A stretch of DNA of 6,557 nt, taken from assembly GCA_009922885.1 (NCBI GenBank), contig RFUP01000129.1, forward strand, positions 1 through 6,557, given 5' to 3'. How positions within the stretch are numbered: position 1 is the first letter of the stretch; each line of letters starts with the position of its first letter. This document shows, one piece after another, positions 1-5,815 of the stretch. Under the pieces are notes generated by a model. That model was not told the origin of the DNA, made no database searches, and was given only the letters and a program-made list of their open reading frames with translations. Position numbers and translations under genes: made by a program. This DNA is from Paracoccaceae bacterium. GTDB lineage: Bacteria > Pseudomonadota > Alphaproteobacteria > Rhodobacterales > Rhodobacteraceae.

Positions 1-453
1 TGGTATCAGAAGATCGCGGATTATTTCTGGCATATCGCCCTGCCGGTCATTGCGTCGACGATTTCGGCTTTTGCGACCCTCACACTCCTGACGAAAAACA
101 GCTTCCTCGACGAAATCAAGAAGCACTATGTCATGACCGCGCGGGCCAAGGGGCTGACGGAGAAGCGTGTGCTTTACGGGCATGTGTTCCGAAACGCGAT
201 GCTGATCGTGATCGCGGGCTTTCCGGCGGTTTTCATCGGCGTCTTCTTCGGTGGCTCGCTTATTATCGAGACGATTTTCTCGCTCGACGGATTGGGGCGC
301 TTGGGCTTTGAAGCGGCGGTGGACCGCGATTATCCAGTCGTATTCGGCACGCTCTTCATCTTTGGCCTCATCGGCCTCGTGACGGGCATTCTTTCCGACC
401 TGATGTATGTGCTCGTTGATCCGCGCATCGATTTCGAACGGAGGGAAGGATGA
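1..453 (+). CDS. yejB: Peptide ABC transporter inner-membrane permease YejB (C-terminal part, 5' end outside window)
   Basis: This is the last 150 residues of one of the two permease subunits of a YejABEF-type peptide importer (binding-protein-dependent transport, inner membrane). The frame is open from base 1, so the N-terminal half lies outside the window. Visible residues 43-66 (YVMTARAKG...HVFRNA) form the EAA cytoplasmic loop that docks on the ATPase. Hydrophobic segments lie at about 12-31, 67-95 and 113-138. The end, LVDPRIDFE, is the characteristic YejB terminus, and the whole stretch matches my memory of E. coli YejB (for example TLLTKNSFLDE, RNAML.VIAGFPA, RDYPV.FGTL) far better than DppB or OppB. 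The stop codon overlaps the start of yejE by 4 bases (ATGA), so translation is probably coupled. No break or frameshift is visible. The subunit assignment is firm; the substrate is not readable from this fragment. Confidence 0.96.
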   Translation, partial: WYQKIADYFWHIALPVIASTISAFATLTLLTKNSFLDEIKKHYVMTARAKGLTEKRVLYGHVFRNAMLIVIAGFPAVFIGVFFGGSLIIETIFSLDGLGRLGFEAAVDRDYPVVFGTLFIFGLIGLVTGILSDLMYVLVDPRIDFERREG

Positions 454-1556
454 AGCTTTCCCCGCTCAATCAACGGCGCTGGCGGAATTTCACGCGCAAT
501 CGGCGGGCCTATTGGTCGCTCTGGATATTCGCGGTGCTCTTCGGGGTGTCGTTGATTGCCGAGTTTGTGGCCAACGATAAGCCGATCCTCGTGAGCTATC
601 GCGGCGCGCTTTATACGCCTGTGGCTACCTTCTATCCGGAGACCGCCTTTGGCGGGGATTTCCAGACAGAAGCGAAATACCATGATCCTGAAGTGCGCTG
701 CCTGATCATGACAGGGGGTGTTGAGGACTGCCTCGATGATCCGGAAGGCGTGATGGTTGAGGCGGAAACGGGGATCGTGAACGGGCAAGCGATCCAGAAA
801 GGCTGGGCGATCTGGCCGCCGATCCCCTATTCCTACAATTCCATCGTCGACCGCCCCGGCGCGGCCCCCCTGCCCCCGAACAGCCAGAACCTCCTCGGCA
901 CGGATAGCTCGAAGCGCGATGTGCTGGCGCGGGTGATCTACGGGTTCCGGCTTTCGATCCTCTTTACCCTGATCGTGACCACGCTGGCCTCTGTGGTGGG
1001 TATCGTGGCAGGCGCTGTGCAGGGCTATTTCGGCGGACGGACCGACCTGATTTTCCAGCGCGTGATCGAGGTTTGGACGTCGACGCCCTCGCTTTATGTG
1101 ATCATCATCCTCTTCGCGATCCTTGGGCGGAGCTTCTGGCTTTTGGTGTTTATCACCGTGCTTTTCGGCTGGACCTCGCTCGTGGGCGTGGTGCGTGCCG
1201 AGTTTCTCAGAGCGCGGAACCTCGAATATGTGCGAGCGGCGAAGGCCTTGGGCGTTTCGAACAGCGTCATCATGTTGCGCCATATGTTGCCCAACGCGAT
1301 GGTGGCGACAATCACCATGCTGCCTTTCATCGTGACAGGCACCATCGGTACGCTGGCGGCGCTCGATTTCCTCGGTTTCGGTTTGCCCTCCTCGGCACCG
1401 TCTTTGGGCGAGTTGACGCGGCAGGCGAAAGACCATTTGCAGGCACCATGGCTCGCGCTCACCTCCTTTACGGTGTTCTCGATCATGCTCTCGCTCCTCG
1501 TGTTCATCTTTGAAGGGGTGCGCGACGCCTTCGATCCCAGAAAGACGTTCCAATGA
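450..1556 (+). CDS. yejE: Peptide ABC transporter inner-membrane permease YejE
   Basis: This is the second permease of the YejABEF-type importer, 368 residues, in the OppC/DppC family. The N-terminus (LNQRRW.NF..NRRAYWSLWIF) is the OppC_N region with a first membrane helix at about 21-41. A periplasmic domain covers about 42-150, followed by the GTDSSKRDVLARVIYGFR signature (150-167) and helices at about 168-190, 213-226, 229-248, 284-307 and 335-356. The EAA loop is YVRAAKALG...RHMLPNAM (260-284). The end, VRDAFDPRKTFQ, is typical of YejE. Compared with remembered E. coli YejE (about 341 residues), the protein is longer, with an insert of roughly 27 residues at about 84-117 that carries Cys84 and Cys94. 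The start is supported by GGAGGG at 440-445, five to six bases upstream. The stop overlaps the yejF start (ATGA), again suggesting coupled translation. Confidence 0.97.
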   Translation: MKLSPLNQRRWRNFTRNRRAYWSLWIFAVLFGVSLIAEFVANDKPILVSYRGALYTPVATFYPETAFGGDFQTEAKYHDPEVRCLIMTGGVEDCLDDPEGVMVEAETGIVNGQAIQKGWAIWPPIPYSYNSIVDRPGAAPLPPNSQNLLGTDSSKRDVLARVIYGFRLSILFTLIVTTLASVVGIVAGAVQGYFGGRTDLIFQRVIEVWTSTPSLYVIIILFAILGRSFWLLVFITVLFGWTSLVGVVRAEFLRARNLEYVRAAKALGVSNSVIMLRHMLPNAMVATITMLPFIVTGTIGTLAALDFLGFGLPSSAPSLGELTRQAKDHLQAPWLALTSFTVFSIMLSLLVFIFEGVRDAFDPRKTFQ

Positions 1557-3142
1557 GTGTGCTTGAGGTTCGGGATCTGCGCGTGGCCTTCCGGCAGGAT
1601 GGCAAAGAGATGGAAGCCGTGCGCGGCGTTTCCTTTGCGCTGGATCGCGGGGAAACCGTGGCGCTGGTGGGGGAAAGCGGCTCTGGCAAGTCTGTGAGTG
1701 CCTTGGCGACAGTGGGGCTTCTGGGCGGGAATGCGCGGGTTTCGGGCTCGGTCATGTATGACGGGCAGGAAATGGTTGGGGCGTCAGAGGCGGCACTGCG
1801 GAAGGTGCGGGGGAATGACATTTCCTTCATCTTCCAGGAGCCGATGACGTCCTTGAACCCGCTCCACACCATCGAGAAGCAATTGGCGGAAAGCATCGCA
1901 TTGCATCAGGGCCTTACAGGTGCTGCGGCGCGGGAACGGATTGTGGAACTCTTGGAGAAGGTGGGTATCCGGGACGCGGAAAGCCGCCTTGGGGCCTATC
2001 CGCACCAGCTTTCCGGTGGCCAGCGCCAGCGCGTGATGATCGCCATGGCCTTGGCCAACAAGCCAGATGTGCTGATCGCCGACGAGCCGACCACGGCCTT
2101 GGACGTGACCATTCAGGCGCAGATTCTGGACCTTCTGGCCGAATTGAAACGCTCAGAGAATATGGGGCTTTTGTTCATCACCCATGATCTGGGGATCGTG
2201 CGGCGGATCGCGGACCGCGTGTGCGTGATGCGCAAAGGCGAGATCGTGGAACAGGGGCCGACAGCGGAAGTTTTTGCCAATCCACAGCATGAATACACCC
2301 GCACGCTTTTGGCGGCGCGGGCTGTGGGGCGGCCAAAACCCGTGCCGGAGAACGCGCCGGAACTCGTGCGGACCGAGGGCTTACGCGTTTGGTTCCCGAT
2401 CCAGAAGGGGTTCATGAAGCGCACCGTGGGCCATGTGAAAGCGGTGAATGACGCGAGCATTTCGGTGCGGGCGGGCGAAACGCTGGGGATCGTGGGCGAG
2501 AGCGGCTCTGGCAAAACGACGCTGGCTTTGGCGGTCCTGCGGCTCATCGGATCGGAAGGCGGCATTGCCTTCGAAGGGCGCGATTTGCGGTCGCTTTCGG
2601 TGAAAGAGCTGCGCGCGCTTCGGCGGGATGTGCAGGTGGTGTTCCAGGACCCCTTCGGTAGCCTGAGCCCGCGTATGACCTGCATGCAGATCATCTCCGA
2701 AGGCTTGGGCGTGCATGGTGTGGAGCCAGGGCGGGATCGGCGCGAAATGGTCGCCGAGATCATGGAAGAAGTGGGGTTGGACCCCGCCGCGATGGATCGC
2801 TACCCGCATGAATTCTCGGGTGGCCAACGGCAGCGGATCGCGATTGCCCGCGCGATGATCCTGCGCCCGCGCCTGATTGTTCTGGATGAACCGACAAGCG
2901 CGCTCGACATGACGGTGCAGGTTCAGATCGTGGATCTGTTACGGGATTTGCAGCAGAAATACGGGCTGGCCTACCTGTTCATCAGCCACGACCTGAACGT
3001 GGTGCGCGCGATGAGCCACAAGATTTTGGTGATGAAAGCTGGCGACATCATCGAGGCGGGGCCTGCGGAAGCACTATTCGAGGCACCGCAGACCGAATAC
3101 GCGCGCTCCCTTTTGGCCGCGGCCCTCGATAGCCACAAATAA
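1553..3142 (+). CDS. yejF: Peptide ABC transporter ATPase YejF, two fused nucleotide-binding domains
   Basis: This cytoplasmic ATPase powers the YejB/YejE permease; 529 residues, the same length I recall for E. coli YejF. It is a fusion of two complete ABC cassettes. Cassette 1: Walker A GESGSGKS (40-47), Q-loop Gln95, signature LSGGQ (153-157), Walker B VLIADEP (173-179, Glu178), H-loop His211. Cassette 2: Walker A GESGSGKT (315-322), Gln365, signature FSGGQ (421-425), Walker B LIVLDEP (441-447, Glu446), His479. Both catalytic sites appear intact. Each cassette ends in the oligopeptide-type tail (HEYTRTLLAA near 246, TEYARSLLAA near 515). The ATG overlaps the yejE stop and has only a weak A/G-rich ribosome site, consistent with coupled translation. 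Family members import small peptides; E. coli YejABEF takes up microcin C, and an Agrobacterium YejBEF with the YepA binding protein imports muropeptides. Which applies here is not shown. Confidence 0.97.
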   Translation: MSVLEVRDLRVAFRQDGKEMEAVRGVSFALDRGETVALVGESGSGKSVSALATVGLLGGNARVSGSVMYDGQEMVGASEAALRKVRGNDISFIFQEPMTSLNPLHTIEKQLAESIALHQGLTGAAARERIVELLEKVGIRDAESRLGAYPHQLSGGQRQRVMIAMALANKPDVLIADEPTTALDVTIQAQILDLLAELKRSENMGLLFITHDLGIVRRIADRVCVMRKGEIVEQGPTAEVFANPQHEYTRTLLAARAVGRPKPVPENAPELVRTEGLRVWFPIQKGFMKRTVGHVKAVNDASISVRAGETLGIVGESGSGKTTLALAVLRLIGSEGGIAFEGRDLRSLSVKELRALRRDVQVVFQDPFGSLSPRMTCMQIISEGLGVHGVEPGRDRREMVAEIMEEVGLDPAAMDRYPHEFSGGQRQRIAIARAMILRPRLIVLDEPTSALDMTVQVQIVDLLRDLQQKYGLAYLFISHDLNVVRAMSHKILVMKAGDIIEAGPAEALFEAPQTEYARSLLAAALDSHK

Positions 3143-3145
3143 ACA

Positions 3146-3185
3146 CCCCCAACTCGGAGCACCGAATTGGGGGGCTATCATTTTT
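3146..3185. terminator. Probable bidirectional intrinsic terminator between yejF and the H-NS-like gene
   Basis: The arms 3146-3157 (CCCCCAACTCGG) and 3162-3173 (CCGAATTGGGGG) pair over 12 positions with one C/A mismatch and a four-base AGCA loop. The hairpin starts 3 bases after the yejF stop. On the plus strand a T5 run follows at 3181-3185, somewhat distant from the stem. On the minus strand the stem is followed at once by TGTTTATTTG, so it can also end the convergent H-NS-like transcript, whose stop is at 3213. The structure is clear; function in both directions is inferred. Confidence 0.8.
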
Positions 3186-3212
3186 AATTTACTACCAATG
3201 GTAGAAATTTCT

Positions 3213-3533
3213 TTAAATCGCCAAATCGTCCAAGGACTTTCCGGCGGTAAGCGCGTCGCGAACCCAGTCAGGCCGACGGCCTTTACCTGTCCAGGTAATC
3301 TCAGGGTTTTGCGGATTGCGATACTTCGGAATGCCTGCCCCTTTACGAGTTGATTTGCGCGATGCCCCCGTCAACTCGGAGAGCGAAAAACCCATCTCAC
3401 GGGCTTTTTCTTCTAATGCGGCGAGGGCTTTTGCCTTTTCTTTATCCGCGAATTCGTCAATCGCCTTGGCAACCTGTTTTTGCAGCGACTTGAGCTCCGC
3501 GAGACTCATATTCCCCAGATCAATTTGTGTCAT
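3213..3533 (-). CDS. H-NS-family nucleoid-associated DNA-binding protein (HvrA/Spb type)
   Basis: This is a 106-residue member of the H-NS histone-like family, which binds AT-rich or curved DNA and acts as a global regulator; the Rhodobacter members HvrA and Spb, of similar length, regulate photosynthesis genes. Residues about 9-50 (MSLAELKSLQKQVAKAIDEF...) are a charged helix expected to form the oligomerising coiled coil. Residues about 59-66 are a basic linker (RKSTRKG). The C-terminal H-NS domain runs from about 69 to 106, with YRNP at about 71-74, the core TWTGKGRRPDWV at about 80-91, and the end GKSLDDLAI. TGKGRRP corresponds to the minor-groove binding loop. I chose the ATG at 3533 because GTGGGATG lies at suitable distance upstream. 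The ATG at 3539, two codons earlier, is possible; a GTG at 3596 would add residues unlike the family and lacks a ribosome site. The gene sits alone in an AT-rich gap, convergent to yejF, so autoregulation is plausible but not shown. Confidence 0.92.
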   Translation of the reverse strand: MTQIDLGNMSLAELKSLQKQVAKAIDEFADKEKAKALAALEEKAREMGFSLSELTGASRKSTRKGAGIPKYRNPQNPEITWTGKGRRPDWVRDALTAGKSLDDLAI

Positions 3534-3616
3534 TTTCATCCCACTTTTGGAAAACTGAAAACTTCGGCCTGAAAATCTGCAAATCCCCCGGAACACAAAA
3601 GCCGAATAGCAAAATC

Positions 3617-3645
3617 ATATTAAAAATAGAAATTGGCATTGGCAA
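3617..3645 (-). promoter_or_regulatory. Putative sigma-70-type promoter of the H-NS-like gene
   Basis: Read on the minus strand, TTGCCA (3645-3640, five of six to the TTGACA consensus) is followed after exactly 17 bases by TAATAT (3622-3617, four of six to TATAAT). Transcription would start near 3610, giving a leader of about 75 bases before the ATG at 3533. Such boxes arise easily in AT-rich DNA, but the spacing and position fit the only gene downstream. The -35 box is only a few bases from the U-tract of the qor terminator. Confidence 0.5.
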
Positions 3646-3647
3646 TT

Positions 3648-3696
3648 AAAAAAATATTCAGACAAGCCACCGGATATTTGGTGGCTTGTCGAATAT
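3648..3696 (-). terminator. Intrinsic terminator of the qor gene
   Basis: The arms GACAAGCCACC (3661-3671) and GGTGGCTTGTC (3680-3690) pair perfectly over 11 bases around an 8-base loop. A further six pairs (ATATTC at 3654-3659 with GAATAT at 3691-3696) extend the stem past a single bulged A at 3660. On the minus strand the stem leads into seven T residues (3654-3648). It starts about 7 to 12 bases after the qor stop codon, so it very probably ends that transcript. Confidence 0.9.
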
Positions 3697-3702
3697 GTTA
3701 TG

Positions 3703-4680
3703 TCAGATGGTAATAATCGTGGACCCAGTGGTCGCACGCGCTTCGAGGGCCTTGTGGGCTTCTCCGACCTGATCCAATGGCCAGCGTTGATCGATAACGA
3801 TCTTTACGGCACCGGATGTGACCTTCGCAAAAAGGTGCCGCGCCATTTCCTGGCAATCTTCATGTTTGGCAATATGGGTGAAGAGTGTGGGCCGCGTGAT
3901 CTTGAGCGAGCCTTTCGCGGCGAGAAGCCCGACATCTACCGGGGGCACTTTGCCAGACGCATTGCCGAAAGTAATCATCATGCCGAGTGGTTTCAGAGAA
4001 TTGAGCGAGCCCTCGAAAGTGCTGGCACCGACGGCATCCATCACGACGTCAACGCCCTGCCCATTCGTCAGTTTGCGAACTTCGGCCGCGAAATCTGGAT
4101 GGGTGTTGTAATTGATGCAATGCGACGCGCCGTGATCAAGGGCGAGTTTGCATTTCTCGTCCGACCCCGCAGTGCCAATCAGGGTAATCCCCTCTGAGCG
4201 TGCCCATTGGCAGGCGATGAGACCGACACCGCCCGCCGCGGCATGGAAGAGCACCGTATCACCCTTCTTCAAGGGCGTGGTGCGGTGAAAGAGGTATTGG
4301 GCGGTGAGGCCCTTCAACATCATCGCCGCCCCTTCTTCGAAGGAAATCGCATCGGGCAGCGGGCAGACTTGGGCGGCTGGCATCACACGGGCTTCGCAAT
4401 AGGACCCGGGCGGCTGGCTGGCGTAGGCCGCGCGATCACCGACCTTGAGGTGGGTGACACCTTCGCCCACGGCCTCGATCACGCCCGCGCCTTCCATCCC
4501 CATCGGGTGCGGCAGTTGAATCGGGTAAAGGCCCGTGCGCTGGTAGACGTCGATGAAATTCAGGCCTGCGGCGTGATGCCGGATACGAACCTGACCGGGG
4601 CCGGGTTCGCCCACTTCGCGGTCGACCAGTTTGAATTTCTCGGGGCCGCCGAATTCTTCGACGATGATGGTTTTTGCCAT
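3703..4680 (-). CDS. Quinone oxidoreductase of the Qor type (zinc-free MDR family)
   Basis: This is a 325-residue cytoplasmic NAD(P)H-dependent quinone reductase of the zeta-crystallin/QOR branch of the medium-chain dehydrogenase/reductase superfamily; the usual family length is about 325. The N-terminal GroES-like domain contains HAAGLNFIDVYQRTGLYP (about 36-53), a QOR hallmark, and GMEGAGVIEAVGEGV (61-75). The Rossmann nucleotide-binding domain has HAAAGGVG (146-153). The cysteines and histidines that bind zinc in alcohol dehydrogenases are not evident. The start at 4680 is supported by GAGGAG eight to nine bases upstream; reading further upstream to 4788 would run through the hairpin element and give atypical sequence. 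It follows the PIG3-type gene on the same strand after 135 bases and ends at a strong terminator. The fold and cofactor type are secure. The physiological substrate is unknown: family members reduce quinones or other electrophilic enones. Confidence 0.94.
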   Translation of the reverse strand: MAKTIIVEEFGGPEKFKLVDREVGEPGPGQVRIRHHAAGLNFIDVYQRTGLYPIQLPHPMGMEGAGVIEAVGEGVTHLKVGDRAAYASQPPGSYCEARVMPAAQVCPLPDAISFEEGAAMMLKGLTAQYLFHRTTPLKKGDTVLFHAAAGGVGLIACQWARSEGITLIGTAGSDEKCKLALDHGASHCINYNTHPDFAAEVRKLTNGQGVDVVMDAVGASTFEGSLNSLKPLGMMITFGNASGKVPPVDVGLLAAKGSLKITRPTLFTHIAKHEDCQEMARHLFAKVTSGAVKIVIDQRWPLDQVGEAHKALEARATTGSTIITI

Positions 4681-4707
4681 GGCGTTTCTCCTCTCGCTCC
4701 AAGGGCA

Positions 4708-4736
4708 AGAGATGACGGGGGGAGCGGTAAGGTCAA
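4708..4736 (-). promoter_or_regulatory. Weak candidate promoter for qor
   Basis: On the minus strand TTGACC (4736-4731, five of six to the -35 consensus) is followed after 17 bases by ATCTCT (4713-4708), a poor -10 match. It lies downstream of the hairpin at 4753-4773 and upstream of the qor start at 4680, where an independent promoter would be expected if that hairpin terminates the upstream transcript. A start near 4701 would leave a leader of only about 20 bases. This is tentative. Confidence 0.25.
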
Positions 4737-4738
4737 GG

Positions 4739-4815
4739 GGGCGGAGAAAAAGAGAGGGGGCGCTGCCCCCTCTGCCTGCGGCATTCACCCCCGGGATATT
4801 TCCGAAAGAGAAAGA
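4739..4815. repeat. Candidate dispersed intergenic element (GGGGGC-hairpin followed by CCCCCGGGATATTT)
   Basis: On the plus strand this gap has three parts in order: the G5/C5 hairpin at 4753-4773, a small inverted repeat TGCC-TGC-GGCA (4773-4783), and CACCCCCGGGATATTTCCG ending at about 4805, then GAAAGAGAAAGATCA running into the stop codon of the PIG3-type gene. I recognise this order of parts from intergenic regions of Rhodobacteraceae genomes, where I believe variants recur many times, but only one copy is present here, so repetition cannot be shown from this window. It encodes no plausible protein. Confidence 0.4.
4747..4773 (-). terminator. Hairpin with U-tract after the PIG3-type gene: terminator or attenuator
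   Basis: The arms AGAGGGGGC (4753-4761) and GCCCCCTCT (4765-4773) form a perfect 9-base-pair stem with a GCT loop. On the minus strand the stem is followed by C and then five T residues (4751-4747), the layout of an intrinsic terminator. It sits 43 bases after the stop of the PIG3-type gene and 67 bases before the qor stem-proximal start, so it may end the COQ9-PIG3 transcript or reduce read-through into qor. Confidence 0.7.
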
Positions 4816-5799
4816 TCAGGCGACTTTCAGGACGATCTTGCCGATATGCCCGGAGCTTTCCATGCGAGCATGAGCGCCTGCCGCATCTTCCAGCGGGAAT
4901 TCGCTATCCATGACCGGAGCCACGGTTCCGGCCTCGAGAAGCGGCCAGACTTTGGCGCGGAGGCCTTCGGCGATCCGGGCTTTGGCGAGATCGGATTGCG
5001 GGCGCAGGGTGGAGCCGGTGATGGTGAGACGGCGGGTCATGACTTGTGCGAAGTTCACCTCGACTTTCGGGCCTTGCAGGAACGCGATCTGCACGAGGCG
5101 GCCATCATCGGCGAGGGCACGGAGGTTGCGCGGCAGGTAGAGGCCACCGACCATGTCGAGGATGAGGTCGGCACCGCCTTCTTTGGAGAGGATTTCGACG
5201 AAATCGTCATCTTTGTAGACAATGACTTTCTCGGCCCCGAGGGCGGCGCAGGCGGCTGCCTTTTCGCGATTGCCGACAGTGGTGAAAACGCGGGCCCCGA
5301 AGGCGCGGGCGAGTTGGATGGCTGTGGTGCCGATCCCCGAGGAGCCGCCATGGACGAGGAAGCGTTCACCGGCTTTCAGACCGCCGCGCATGAAAACGTT
5401 GGTCCAGACGGTGAAATGGGTTTCGGGAAGGCAGGCGGCCTCCTTGAGCGAGAGGCCTTTCGGCACGGGAAGGCAATGAGCAGCGGGGGTGGCGACGTAT
5501 TCGGCGTAGCCGCCACCGGGGAGGAGGGCGCAGACCTCGTCACCTTCTTTGAGGCTGCTCACGCCGGGGCCGACCTCGGAAACCCAGCCCGAGCATTCGA
5601 GACCGGGAAGATCGGAGGCACCGGGGGGCGGGGCGTAGGCCCCAGCGCGCTGGAGCGCATCCGGGCGGTTGACGCCCGCATAGGCGACACAGATCACCAC
5701 TTGGCCATGACCCGCCGTGGGGCGGGGGCGCTCGGTGATCTTCAGAACATCCGGGCCGCCTGCTTCGGTGATTTCGACGGCGCGCATCGTCTCGCTCAT
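4816..5799 (-). CDS. NAD(P)H quinone oxidoreductase, PIG3 type (zinc-free MDR family)
   Basis: This is a 327-residue oxidoreductase of the PIG3/TP53I3 branch of the medium-chain dehydrogenase/reductase superfamily, expected to transfer electrons from NAD(P)H to quinones in the cytoplasm. The N-terminal GroES-like domain contains AGVNRPDALQRAGAYAPPPG (41-60) and LPGLECSGWVSEVG (64-77), both strongly PIG3-like. The nucleotide-binding domain has HGGSSGIGTTAIQLA (150-164), with the usual SSGIG glycine motif. HFTVWTNVF (128-136) and ITGSTLRP (260-267) are also family features. The length is typical. The ATG at 5799 is preceded at 7 bases by AAGGA; an in-frame ATG four codons in (5787) is a less likely alternative. 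The gene begins 16 bases after the COQ9-family stop, so the two are almost surely co-transcribed. It is only distantly similar to the downstream qor product, so the pair is not a recent duplication. The true substrate is unknown. Confidence 0.94.
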   Translation of the reverse strand: MSETMRAVEITEAGGPDVLKITERPRPTAGHGQVVICVAYAGVNRPDALQRAGAYAPPPGASDLPGLECSGWVSEVGPGVSSLKEGDEVCALLPGGGYAEYVATPAAHCLPVPKGLSLKEAACLPETHFTVWTNVFMRGGLKAGERFLVHGGSSGIGTTAIQLARAFGARVFTTVGNREKAAACAALGAEKVIVYKDDDFVEILSKEGGADLILDMVGGLYLPRNLRALADDGRLVQIAFLQGPKVEVNFAQVMTRRLTITGSTLRPQSDLAKARIAEGLRAKVWPLLEAGTVAPVMDSEFPLEDAAGAHARMESSGHIGKIVLKVA

Positions 5800-5815
5800 G
5801 TGTTATTCCTTCTTA

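Noticed and set aside
330..1553. A 407-codon minus-strand open frame opposite yejE.
   Set aside because: It mirrors a well-supported permease gene, its product is Arg/His/Glu-rich with no recognisable fold, and it crosses the yejB/yejE junction. It is a shadow of the coding strand.
3534..3596. A GTG-started extension of the H-NS-like protein by 21 residues.
   Set aside because: There is no ribosome site before the GTG and the extra residues do not resemble family N-termini; the ATG at 3533 gives the usual length.
3631..3647. AATTGGCATTGGCAATT as a possible operator palindrome.
   Set aside because: Only the outer five bases on each side pair; the centre is a TTGGCA direct repeat. In this AT-rich region that is too little to call a binding site.
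4681..4788. An upstream extension of the qor reading frame by 36 codons.
   Set aside because: It would translate the hairpin and terminator region, gives sequence unlike the family, and a good ribosome site precedes the ATG at 4680.
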